A stretch of 64,000 nt of DNA from Streptomyces violaceusniger Tu 4113 (GTDB taxonomy: Bacteria > Actinomycetota > Actinomycetes > Streptomycetales > Streptomycetaceae), in contig NC_015957.1 of the NCBI RefSeq assembly GCF_000147815.2, forward strand, positions 2,542,001 to 2,606,000, written 5' to 3'. Both the position numbers and the translations under genes were made by a program. The notes beneath the pieces were generated by a model. It did no database searches. It was given only the letters and a program-made list of their open reading frames with translations, and was not told the DNA's origin. Position 1 is the first letter of the stretch; every line of letters begins with the position of its first letter. Below, one piece after another: positions 41,555 through 49,453 of this stretch.

Positions 41555-42834
41555 GCCGTTCCCGTACGACCGCCTGGACGCGCTCCCGGACGACCGCTTG
41601 GCCGCACGCCTGGACGCGCTCCCGTACGACCGCCCGGACGCGCACTTCGACGCGTGCTCGGACGGACGCCCCGACGCGTGCCCGGCCGCGCTCCCGGGCG
41701 CGTAATCACCTCCGTGCGGCCGTCGCCGTCGCGGTGGGCCTGGTCCTTGCCGTGTCCCTCGCCGCCTGCGGCAAGGCGGCTCAGGTCGGCCAGACGGTCG
41801 GCGCGGCCGGGCCGCACCGCGGGCCGCTGCGGATCGGCCTGCTGCTCCCGGAGAACGAGATCGTCCGTTTCGAACGCTTCGACGCACCCCTGATCCAGAA
41901 GCGAGTCAAGGAGCTCTGCCCGCGCTGCACGGTGAGCTACGCCAGCGCCCAGCACGATCCGGCCGCCCAGCGCAACCAGATCGAAGCCATGATCACGAAC
42001 GGGATCGATGTGCTCATCCTGGACGCGGTGGACACCAAGGCCATCCGCCACTCCGTGATCCAGGCCCGCCGCGCCAACGTCCCGGTCGTCGCCTACGACC
42101 GTCTCGCGGAGGGGCCCATCTCCGGCTACGTCTCCTTCGACGGCGCGCGCGTCGGCCGGCTCCAGGGCGAGGCGCTGCTGAGGGCGCTGGGCCCGAACCC
42201 CAAGAACCGCCAGATCGTCATGATGAACGGCTCGTCGACCGACCCCAACGCGGACTGGTTCGAACAGGGCGCGCGCTCCGTCCTCCAGGGCAAGGTCAAG
42301 ATCGTCAAGTCCTACGAGACCGTCGGCTGGCGGCCGGAGAACGCCAACCGCAACATGTCCGCCGCCATCGCCGCCCTGGGCCCCCATGCCATCGACGGCG
42401 TCCTCGCCGCCAACGACGGCCTGGCCTCGGGTGTCATCAGCGCCCTCAAGACGGCCCGGATCCATCCGATACCCCCGGTCACCGGCCAGGACGCCGAGCT
42501 CGCGGGCGTTCAGCGGATCGTCAAGGGTGAGCAGTACATGAGCGTCTACAAGCCGTTCAGGCCCGAGGCGTACACCGCCGCGGAGATGGCCATCGCACTG
42601 GGACGCGGCAGATCGCTCAACGGGATCGCGACGCAGCGGGTCAACAACTCCACCACCCGGGGCATCCCCGCGGTGCTGCTCACTCCGGTGGCCGTGACCG
42701 TGCACAACATCAAGAGCACCGTCATCAAGGACGGTCTGTATCGCGTCGATCAGATATGCACCAAGAAGTATGCGGATGACTGCCGCAGGGCCGGGCTCAT
42801 CGGCCGGAACGGCTCATCGCACGACGCGGGATGA
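41551..42834 (+). CDS. XylF-like sugar-binding lipoprotein of an ABC transporter
   Basis: 427 residues. After an unusual Arg/Thr/Ala-rich N-region of about 50 residues come a hydrophobic core and lipobox (LAVSLAACGK, Cys near 72). The periplasmic-binding fold follows: LRIGLLLPENEIVRFERFDA, VPVVAYDRLAEG, SGYVSFDGARVGRLQGEALL, VGWRPENANRNMSAAIAALG, VTGQDAELAGVQRIVKGEQY. The sequence pattern is that of D-xylose-type XylF. Its ATG overlaps the SpoIIE phosphatase stop. The repeat-rich N-region makes this start uncertain, but no in-frame alternative exists before the signal core. Confidence 0.85.
   Translation: MSRSRTTAWTRSRTTAWPHAWTRSRTTARTRTSTRARTDAPTRARPRSRARNHLRAAVAVAVGLVLAVSLAACGKAAQVGQTVGAAGPHRGPLRIGLLLPENEIVRFERFDAPLIQKRVKELCPRCTVSYASAQHDPAAQRNQIEAMITNGIDVLILDAVDTKAIRHSVIQARRANVPVVAYDRLAEGPISGYVSFDGARVGRLQGEALLRALGPNPKNRQIVMMNGSSTDPNADWFEQGARSVLQGKVKIVKSYETVGWRPENANRNMSAAIAALGPHAIDGVLAANDGLASGVISALKTARIHPIPPVTGQDAELAGVQRIVKGEQYMSVYKPFRPEAYTAAEMAIALGRGRSLNGIATQRVNNSTTRGIPAVLLTPVAVTVHNIKSTVIKDGLYRVDQICTKKYADDCRRAGLIGRNGSSHDAG
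41565..41690. repeat. Repeats encoding the N-region of the sugar-binding protein
   Basis: Two near-identical blocks (CGTACGACCGCCTGGACGCG and its relatives at about 41565-41600 and 41619-41645) plus weaker copies produce alternating Arg/Thr codons. In the other plus frame the same bases would read DRLDALPDDRL-like, so coding direction is hard to judge from composition alone. Confidence 0.6.
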
Positions 42835-42846
42835 AGGGAGGAGCGG

Positions 42847-43629
42847 ATGGCCCAACCGTCGGCCCCGCCCCTGCTGGCGCTGCGTGGCGTCTTCAAGCGC
42901 TTCGCCGCGGTCGAGGCGCTCACGGACGTCGATCTGGAGATCCACGCCGGTGAGGTCATCGCCCTGGTGGGTGACAACGGCGCGGGGAAGTCAACCCTGG
43001 TCAAGGCGATCGCGGGGGTCGAACCGGCCGACATGGGCACCCTCGAATGGCGGGGCCGCCCCGTGCACGTCGGCCGCCCGCACGACGCCCAGCATCTGGG
43101 GATCGCCACCGTCTACCAGGACCTCTCGCTCTGCGACAACCTCGACGTCGTCGGCAATCTCTTCCTCGGCCGTGAGATCACCCGGTTCGGCATCCTGGAC
43201 GAGGTGGAGATGGAGCGCCGTACCCGCGATCTGCTGGCCACCCTCGCCATCCGCATCCCCGATGTGCGCAGGCCCGTCGCCTCGCTCTCCGGAGGCCAGC
43301 GGCAGACCGTCGCCATCTCCCGGGCGCTGCTCGGCGAGCCGCGCCTGGTCATGCTGGACGAGCCCACCGCCGCCCTCGGCATCGAGCAGACCGCCCAGGT
43401 CCTCGACCTGGTGGAACGGCTCCGAGAACGCGGCCTCGGAGTGCTGCTGATCAGCCACAACCTGGGCGATGTCAAGGCCGTCGCCGACTATGTCGCGGTG
43501 CTGCGCCTGGGCCGCAACAACGGGTTCTTCGACGTCACCACCACCTCCCAGGAACAGATCGTCTCCTCCATCACCGGCGCCTCCGACAACGCGGTGACGC
43601 GGCGGGCGACGCGGGAAGGGGAGTTGTGA
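42847..43629 (+). CDS. XylG-like ABC transporter ATP-binding protein
   Basis: 260 residues with one nucleotide-binding domain: Walker A VGDNGAGKSTL near 40, signature LSGGQRQ near 144, Walker B LVMLDEPTAALG near 166, and switch His in LLISHNLGDV near 199. Sugar ATPases of this class often have two fused domains (about 500 residues); here there is a single one, so it must homodimerise. AGGGAGG precedes the ATG; 12 bases separate it from the binding-protein gene. Confidence 0.9.
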   Translation: MAQPSAPPLLALRGVFKRFAAVEALTDVDLEIHAGEVIALVGDNGAGKSTLVKAIAGVEPADMGTLEWRGRPVHVGRPHDAQHLGIATVYQDLSLCDNLDVVGNLFLGREITRFGILDEVEMERRTRDLLATLAIRIPDVRRPVASLSGGQRQTVAISRALLGEPRLVMLDEPTAALGIEQTAQVLDLVERLRERGLGVLLISHNLGDVKAVADYVAVLRLGRNNGFFDVTTTSQEQIVSSITGASDNAVTRRATREGEL

Positions 43630-44846
43630 GCGTGCCCGGCGGGATCGGCGGACCCAGCGCGCACGGTGCCGAACGCTTCGCCGACGCTTTCGGGCGCAAA
43701 CTGGGCGGTGGAGCGCTCGGCTCCGTCCCGGTCGTGCTCGGACTGCTCGCGATCTGGCTGATCTTCCAGATCCTCAATCCTCACTTCCTCTCCCCGCGCA
43801 ACCTCTCCAACCTCAGCGTGGACATCGTCGGCACCGGCATGATCGCGGTCGGTGTGATCTTCGTTCTGCTGATCGGCGAGATCGATCTGTCGGTGGGCTC
43901 GGTGAGCGGCCTGGCCTCCGCCCTGTTCGCCGTGTTGAGCGTCAACTACGGCATGCCCGAGCCACCCGCCATCGTCCTGGCAGTGCTCTGCGGTACGGCG
44001 GTCGGCTTCGTCCACGGCTTCTTCACCGCCGTGGTCGGCGTCCCCGCGTTCGTGGTCACCCTCGCCGGACTGCTGGGGTGGTACGGGCTGATGCTCGCCA
44101 TCATGGGCGCCTACGGCACCATCAACCTCGACGATCAGGGCCTGGTCGCCAAGCTGACCAACTTCTACTTCTCCGATGTCGCCGCCGCCTACGCCCTGGC
44201 GGCGGTCGGCACGGCCGGGTACTTCCTGACCGCCTGGCGGGACGTCACCCGCCGCCGCGCCGTCGGCGTGCCCTTCCGCGCCCCGGCCGAGATCGCCCTG
44301 CGCACGGGGGTGCTCGCGGTGATCGCCTTCGCCGCCGCGTACGTGCTCAACAAGTTCCAGGGCCTGCCCCTCGCCCTCCTGATCTTCCTGGTCGTCCTCG
44401 TCATCCTCGACTACGTCCTGCGCCGCACGGCCTACGGGCGGATGATCTTCGCCCTGGGCGGCGGGGTCGAGGCGGCCCGTCGCGCCGGGGTCAATGTGGT
44501 CTGGGTGCGGACCTCGGCGTTCATGATGTCGAGCACGATGGCCGCCATCGGCGGCCTGTTCCTGGCCTCCCGGATCAACTCGGTCAGCCAGACATCGGTC
44601 TCCACCGACCTGCTGATGAACGCCATCGCCGCGGCCGTCATCGGCGGCACCAGCCTCTTCGGCGGCCGCGGCAGCACCTGGTCCGCCCTGCTGGGCGTCC
44701 TGGTCATCCAGTCGATCGCCTCGGGCGTGGCACTCATGGACATCCAGACCGCCGTGCAATTCATGATCACCGGCGGGGTGCTGCTGCTCGCCGTCGTCGT
44801 CGACTCCCTGTCCCGCCGCGCACAACGGGCACACGGCCGGGCCTGA
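43626..44846 (+). CDS. XylH-like ABC sugar permease
   Basis: 406 residues, about ten membrane helices; the family sequence VLLIGEIDLSVGSVSGLASA near 80-99 and GGRGSTWSALLGVLVIQSIA near 340 are hallmarks of the ribose/xylose permease group. The GTG start at 43626 overlaps the ATPase stop (GTGA). It completes the operon phosphatase-XylF-XylG-XylH. Only one permease gene is present, so it should act as a homodimer. Confidence 0.92.
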   Translation: MSVPGGIGGPSAHGAERFADAFGRKLGGGALGSVPVVLGLLAIWLIFQILNPHFLSPRNLSNLSVDIVGTGMIAVGVIFVLLIGEIDLSVGSVSGLASALFAVLSVNYGMPEPPAIVLAVLCGTAVGFVHGFFTAVVGVPAFVVTLAGLLGWYGLMLAIMGAYGTINLDDQGLVAKLTNFYFSDVAAAYALAAVGTAGYFLTAWRDVTRRRAVGVPFRAPAEIALRTGVLAVIAFAAAYVLNKFQGLPLALLIFLVVLVILDYVLRRTAYGRMIFALGGGVEAARRAGVNVVWVRTSAFMMSSTMAAIGGLFLASRINSVSQTSVSTDLLMNAIAAAVIGGTSLFGGRGSTWSALLGVLVIQSIASGVALMDIQTAVQFMITGGVLLLAVVVDSLSRRAQRAHGRA

Positions 44847-44970
44847 TGTTCCGGCGCGACCATTCGCACTAAGCGGTCGTGTCGTTCCTGCCGCTGATCG
44901 CGGCCGTTGGGCAGGCTGCGGGGCAACATTGGCCGACCGAATTATCGAGCTTTTCGAGAAGGTGGCTCTG

Positions 44971-45249
44971 GTGAAGAAGCTCATTCGCGTACTGGTGCTG
45001 GGTACTTCCGTTTCCTGCGCCCTGGTCTTCGGAGGCGTCAACGCGGCACAGGCCCAGCAGTGGCCCGGCCTTCCCGACGCGTTCTTCCGCGGCCTCACCA
45101 CGCTGGGGCCGGACCAGGACAATCAGTGCGACTCCAGATTGTCGGTGGGATCCCCCGTGGACAGCGTGGGCGCTGGAGTCAGCGCCAGTGCGGCCCAGCC
45201 CGGCTCGACCGGCGGTTCGGGATCCGACTGCCGGAACACCCGCGGCTAG
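44971..45249 (+). CDS. Small secreted protein
   Basis: 92 residues from the GTG at 44971 (AGAAGG eight bases upstream). The signal peptide is VKKLIRVLVLGTSVSCALVF and ends AAQA near residue 28. The mature part is short and Gly/Ser-rich with two Cys (DNQCDSRL and GSDCRNTRG), which could form one disulfide. No family is recognised; Streptomyces encodes many such proteins. A terminator follows. Confidence 0.6.
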   Translation: MKKLIRVLVLGTSVSCALVFGGVNAAQAQQWPGLPDAFFRGLTTLGPDQDNQCDSRLSVGSPVDSVGAGVSASAAQPGSTGGSGSDCRNTRG

Positions 45250-45274
45250 CGGACCGTGTCCGTGACCGACACGG

Positions 45275-45300
45275 GAGGGACCGGCCCCGGCCGGTCCCTC
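45275..45300. terminator. Bidirectional terminator
   Basis: GAGGGACCGGC, a 4-base loop, GCCGGTCCCTC: perfect 11-bp arms between the convergent secreted-protein and DUF397 genes. Confidence 0.85.
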
Positions 45301-45325
45301 TGCCGACGACTCTTCTTGGCTCTTC

Positions 45326-45562
45326 TCAAGCCCTCGCGAACGTCAGGAAGTCGGCCCAGGCGGTAGCGGGTATGCGGAGGCGGGGACCGCCGGGGTTCTT
45401 GGAGTCCCGTATGTGGACGGTGGTGGAGGTGGTGGCGACCTCGACGCACTGGCCGCCGGTGTTGTCGCTGTAGCTCGACTTGTGCCAGTCGTAGGCGACC
45501 TCGACGCACTCGCCGCCCGTGTTGTCGCTGTAGCTGCTCTTGAACCACACGAGTCTGCTCAT
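45326..45562 (-). CDS. DUF397 protein with duplicated core motif
   Basis: 78 residues. The DUF397 motif KSSYSDNTGGxCVEVA occurs twice (WFKSSYSDNTGGECVEVAYD, then WHKSSYSDNTGGQCVEVATT), followed by the usual VHIRDSKNPGGPRLRIPATA. Most relatives have one or one and a half copies. It partners the Scr1-type XRE regulator, whose stop overlaps its start by four bases. Such pairs act in Streptomyces development and may be toxin-antitoxin-like (TAC/Scr1). Confidence 0.9.
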   Translation of the reverse strand: MSRLVWFKSSYSDNTGGECVEVAYDWHKSSYSDNTGGQCVEVATTSTTVHIRDSKNPGGPRLRIPATAWADFLTFARA

Positions 45563-46380
45563 AACTCACCCATCAACTTCTCGATGAAGCGTACGGATTC
45601 CTCCGGCCTGAGGGCCTGAGACCTGATCATGGCATAGCGGCGGGCCAGAACACCGACCTCTTCCGGCTTGGACAACAGGATGCTTTGGCCATGGCCCTCA
45701 AGGTAGGCCACGGGCGTTTCCTCGGGTGTCTCGATCAACGTCATCGGGCCGGGAAGCCCGGCGTGCCCAGCTTGGCTCATGGGCATGACCTGGACGACGA
45801 CATTCGGGCGGGCGGTGCACTCGGTGAGGTGTGCGTACTGGGCGCGCATGACCTCCGGCCCGCCGATGTGGCGCCGTAGCGCGGCCTCTTCGAGGATGAC
45901 ATTGACCACGGCTGCCGGTTTGCGGTCAAAGAGTGCTTTGCGGTCCATTCGCGCGGCGACGAGCTTCGTGACCTCCTCTCTGTCGAGCGGCGGGAATGCG
46001 TAGTCGAACAGCGCCGTGGTGTACTCCTCAGTCTGTAGCAGGCCGTGAATCAGATGCGTGCAGTACGACGACAGACTGAGCGCTTCCTGCTCCAACTGGG
46101 CGAGCCCCTGAAAGTGGGCCGGATACCGCTCAAGCCGCAAGTACTTGATCGCGGAACGAAGTAACCCGCCCGCGTCCAGTGCCTTCTCGGCCGCGTCGAT
46201 GAACTCGTCCGTCGGCGGCTTGGCGCATGTCTCCACGGCGCTCACCGCCGACCCCGTGTAGTTCATGAGCGCGCCGAGCTCGTCCTGGGTCAGCCCCGAC
46301 CGCTCGCGCAGAAGCCGCAGGACAGCGGCGAAGTACTGCACGGTCGGCGGAGCGGAGTCCTTCTTCTTCGACTGGGCCAC
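45559..46380 (-). CDS. Scr1/WhiJ-type XRE regulator with DUF5753
   Basis: 273 residues from the GTG at 46380 (GGGGG eight bases upstream). The helix-turn-helix is LRERSGLTQDELGALMNYTG near 22-41. The DUF5753 ligand-like domain has SYCTHLIHGLLQTEEYTTAL near 105 and NVVVQVMPMSQAGHAGLPGP near 188. It is the regulator of a classic trio: DUF397 protein downstream, ATP-binding protein divergent upstream. Similar loci control sporulation timing in S. coelicolor. Confidence 0.9.
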   Translation of the reverse strand: MAQSKKKDSAPPTVQYFAAVLRLLRERSGLTQDELGALMNYTGSAVSAVETCAKPPTDEFIDAAEKALDAGGLLRSAIKYLRLERYPAHFQGLAQLEQEALSLSSYCTHLIHGLLQTEEYTTALFDYAFPPLDREEVTKLVAARMDRKALFDRKPAAVVNVILEEAALRRHIGGPEVMRAQYAHLTECTARPNVVVQVMPMSQAGHAGLPGPMTLIETPEETPVAYLEGHGQSILLSKPEEVGVLARRYAMIRSQALRPEESVRFIEKLMGEL

Positions 46381-46500
46381 GCAGGCCACCCCCTCAACAT
46401 CGGTCAACGCCAATCAACCTGCGTTCGACCAGAGTTGTCGGTCGTCGCAGTCGACGCTCTGTTACTGGTGAAGGTAGCCGCCTGCACTGACAGTGGGAGC

Positions 46501-46913
46501 ATGAACGCGGAAAGTCACGATGTAAACCCGCTCCATGGCTGGATGCAGAGGTTTACACCCGTCCCCCCTCCGTCCCCCACGCCCGCCGCGCTGCCGATGC
46601 CGCCCTCCGCGCCTGGGGCCTGGACCGGGGCTCGGCCGCCCTCGTCCTGCTCGTCGTCTCCGAGCTGGCGACCAACGCGGTCTGCCATGGACGCGTACGG
46701 GGGCGGTACTTCGAGGTGCGTATCGCATATGACGCAGAAAAATTGGTCGGGGTCGAGGTGTCCGACCCGCGCGAGGGCTGCCCCGCCCTGGCGGACCCGA
46801 CCCCGGACGACGAGTCCGGACGCGGTCTGGCGATCGTGGACACGCTCGCCGACGCATGGGGCGTCCGTGAACGCATCGTAGGCAAAACCGTCTGGGCCCG
46901 AATCCGCCTCTAG
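46501..46913 (+). pseudogene. RsbW-like ATP-binding protein with an apparent -1 frameshift
   Basis: The ATG at 46501 gives MNAESHDVNPLHGWMQRFTP, a plausible start. After that the HATPase domain is in another frame: HARRAADAALRAWGLDRGSA, VVSELATNAVCHGRVRGRYF, then SGRGLAIVDTLADAWGV to IRL at 46913. One extra C in the ACACCCGTCC run near 46558-46562 would restore RFTPRPPSVPHARRA. No start codon other than CTG exists in the domain frame. Either a true mutation or a homopolymer sequencing error. Confidence 0.75.
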
Positions 46914-46942
46914 CGGTACCCGCCCCGGCGCGCGCCGCCGTC

Positions 46943-47095
46943 TTACTCGGAGAACGCGTAGGTCCGGACGGGATCGAGGTGCAGTTCGTGGGGCCCGAAG
47001 CAGTCGGCCGCGAGGGTCGCGACCGGAGCACCGCAGGGGCAGGCCCGGTTGAGCCCCTCGTCGCCTGTCGGTCCGCAGCACCCGTTGCTGTTCGT
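46943..47095 (-). pseudogene. C-terminal fragment of a zinc-ribbon hypothetical gene
   Basis: Minus-strand reading GCCGPTGDEGLNRACPCG, then VATLAADCFGPHELHLDPVR to the stop at 46943. The Cys pairs and LDP ending match the C-terminal part of a widespread Streptomyces hypothetical family whose N-terminus starts VFLCSxC. That N-terminus is found head-to-head on the opposite strand. Third-position G/C is very high, so this was recently coding. No start is present. Confidence 0.5.
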
Positions 47096-47267
47096 CTTCC
47101 TCTGTTCCAAGTGCGGCACCGCGATCACGCCGGAGCTGGCCGAGCTTGCCGCCATCCCTGACGTCTCCGACGACGACCGCGACCGGGACCGGGACCGGAA
47201 GACACGCCGGGCACCTTCCACCGTTCCGCGGGGCCGCTACGCGATCGATCCCGAGCCCTGGGGGTAG
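47085..47267 (+). pseudogene. N-terminal fragment of the same zinc-ribbon hypothetical family
   Basis: From a TTG at 47085 it reads LLFVFLCSKCGTAITPELAE, an acidic DDDRDRDRDRD stretch, and VPRGRYAIDPEPWG before a TAG at 47265-47267. Intact relatives continue for about 100 more residues. The fragment points away from its presumed C-terminal half (46943-47095), as if an inversion had split the gene. Confidence 0.5.
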
Positions 47268-47299
47268 TTCTCGCCGAAAAAACAACGCTAAGCTGTTGA

Positions 47300-48228
47300 T
47301 CATGGTCCGGCCGTAGCCCCGAGGGTGCTGACTCGGTTCGCATACTCGCGGCGGGCCTTGCACTGTGCCGGGACTGCGGGGACGCCCTGGGCGCCGTCGA
47401 GCGGCTGGCAGCGGGCGAGGAGCTGGTGGTGCACCGCGAGGACGGCGGTCACGCGCAGGGTGTAGCCCTGGCCGCGCCGTACGGTCGCCCCCTGGTCGAG
47501 CGCGGCCTGCTGAGCGGGCTCCAACTCGGTGGTGCGGAGGAAGTCGGCGACCTTGCCCGGCATGTCGAGGGTGACCGGCAACTCCGGGGCCGGGACGGGT
47601 TCGGCGGCGGCGACGTGCTCGGGCAGGAGGTCGGCGACGGCGGTACGGATGGCGCCGCGGCTGACGCTGTACTCGCGGCCCAGTGCGGCGATGGACTGGC
47701 CCTCCAGGTAGGCGGCCCGTACGTCGGTGACCGTGTCGCGCGCGAGGACGGGGCGGCGTCCGCCCTTGTTGCCCTTGGCCGCGGCGGCCCGCAGCCCGTC
47801 GTACGTCAGCTCGCGTTGGAGATCGCGCTGGAGTTCGCCGGCGGCGGCGAGAGTCTGCACCATGAACTTCACGGTGACCAGCAGCTCGCCGGTGCGCGGG
47901 TGGCGGGCGGTGAGGTCCATGCCGGAGAACGCGCCGTCGTGGATGCGCAGCGCGAGCCGGTCGCGGTGCAGGACGTCGAGCACGTCGAGGATGTGCCCGG
48001 TGCCGCGCACCAGGCGGAACATCTCGGAGATGTGCACGGTGTCACCCGGCCGTGCATAGGTGAGCAGGTCGCCGAACTTCGGATGCTCAAGCGGGTGTAG
48101 GCGGCTGGAAGTGCCAGACTCCTCCTCGAAGACGACCGGTCCTCGATCCCGGCCTCGTCCAGGACGAGGTTCTGCCGGTCAGTCGACTGCTGGTCGGTCG
48201 ACACCCGCTTGTAGACGAGATTGGCCAC
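47300..48228 (-). pseudogene. Serine recombinase (resolvase/invertase) with a -1 frameshift
   Basis: The GTG at 48228 starts VANLVYKRVSTDQQSTDRQN, with the catalytic Ser in RVSTDQQ, to DEAGIED. There the frame breaks. The next frame continues VVFEEESGTSSRLHPL, FGDLLTYARPGDTVHISEMF, then LVTVKFMVQTLAAAGELQRD and a resolvase helix-turn-helix (ALGREYSVSRGAIRTAVADL). One more C in GACCGGTCG (near 48140) would restore EDPVVFEE. The C-terminus extends beyond the usual resolvase by about 80 residues. Confidence 0.8.
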
Positions 48229-48279
48229 GCTGTTCCCCGCTCCTGTCGGCGCATCGGACCTCGGGTGTCATCTAACCCT

Positions 48280-48371
48280 GTCGTCAATCGCCATCGGATC
48301 TCATTGGATCGGAGCCGTCGTCAGGCCCCGGAATCATTGGGTTCATTGGACGCACGCCGCCTCTGTCGTCA
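48280..48371. repeat. Direct repeats upstream of the recombinase
   Basis: GTCGTCA occurs at 48280, 48317 and 48365. TCATTGG occurs at 48301, 48334 and 48343. The region 48229-48516 is less G+C-rich than its neighbours and has no gene. Such clustered repeats next to a resolvase suggest its recombination (res) site. Confidence 0.4.
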
Positions 48372-48516
48372 TTCGATCGTTTCCCGACATCATGGCCATT
48401 GCCTGTGCTTTTGCTGGAAGATCGGCCTGTGACGGGCGGCACTCGGGAAAGGGGCCTTGACGTCCGATTTTTCGTGAGACTGCTGCCGGGACGAGAGACG
48501 CGACGGACGCTGTTCG

Positions 48517-49383
48517 TTACAGCTCGGGTTCGGCAGCGCCGATCATGCGTCGTACATGCTTGAGGAAGGTGCGGGTGGCGGGATGCGTAGGGGTGCGCGG
48601 CCAGACCAGGCGCACCGTCACGGGGGCGGAGTCCGCGAGGGGCAGGTAGCGGACATCGGGATGCGGGTGGCTGTGCTCGGTGGCCTCCGTGGTGACGCCG
48701 ACCGCTTCTCCGGTGGCGATCGTGGTGAGCCACTCGTCGACGTTGGCCACCTCGAACGTGGCGGGCTGCTGCCCGCGGGGCCAGAGGTTGGCCGTGCTGG
48801 CGGCGGTGGCGCAGAGTACGACCGACCGGTCGGCGAGGTCGGCCAGACGCACGACGGAGCGGCCGGCCAGCGGGTCGCTGTCCGACACGGCGGCCAGACG
48901 GCGCTCCCGGTAGAGTTCCTCGGTCATCAGCTCGGCGTCGGCAGTGGGCGGAGTGCGCAGGAAGACGGCGTCGATCTCGCCCCGGCGGAGCGCCGCTTCG
49001 GGATCGTTCCGGCGGTGTACCCGTACCGGGATGTCGGGGTGCTGTTCACGCCAGGCCCGCAGCAACGGCACGGTACGGTCGCCGAGGGCCGCCCAGGCGA
49101 AGCCGATCCGCAGCGGCCGCAGCCCCGCCTGGGCCTCCGACAGCGCATCGTCCAGCTGATTGAGGATCAGGTGAGCGCGCTCATACAGCAGGCGACCGGC
49201 GTCGGTCAGGGAGAGCTGGCGGGTGGTGCGCTCCACCAGGCGCGTGCCGAGCCGGCTCTCCAGTTGCTCCAGGGTCCGGGACAGCGCGGGCTGGCTGATG
49301 TGCAGAGCGGCAGCGGCACCGGTGATGGTGCCCTCGTCCCCGATCGCGGCCAGTGCTCGCAGATGCCGCAGCTCGACATTCAT
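48517..49383 (-). CDS. LysR-family regulator
   Basis: 288 residues. N-terminal winged helix: VELRHLRALAAIGDEGTITG, AAALHISQPALSRTLEQLES near 25-44. The effector domain starts LRPLRIGFAWAALGDRTVPL near 88. It is divergent from a short-chain dehydrogenase gene with a 70-base gap, the classic arrangement for LysR control of its neighbour. The gap contains the palindrome AAGCGCTT (49396-49403). Confidence 0.92.
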   Translation of the reverse strand: MNVELRHLRALAAIGDEGTITGAAAALHISQPALSRTLEQLESRLGTRLVERTTRQLSLTDAGRLLYERAHLILNQLDDALSEAQAGLRPLRIGFAWAALGDRTVPLLRAWREQHPDIPVRVHRRNDPEAALRRGEIDAVFLRTPPTADAELMTEELYRERRLAAVSDSDPLAGRSVVRLADLADRSVVLCATAASTANLWPRGQQPATFEVANVDEWLTTIATGEAVGVTTEATEHSHPHPDVRYLPLADSAPVTVRLVWPRTPTHPATRTFLKHVRRMIGAAEPEL

Positions 49384-49453
49384 AACCGCCAAGCATAAGC
49401 GCTTCGCAAACGGCATTTCCCTGCCCCGGTGGGCCGGGCCTAGCGTCGCTGAC

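Noticed and set aside
41412..41705. Plus-strand frame reading YDRLDALPDDRLAARLDALP
   Set aside because: It starts inside the phosphatase and has no separate ribosome site or family; it is the other frame of the repeat in the sugar-binding gene's start. Kept only as a caution about that start.
38294..41887. Minus-strand open frame of about 1200 codons
   Set aside because: It is antisense to the SpoIIE-type phosphatase. Only its last 50 codons are real, as the displaced tail of the acetyltransferase.
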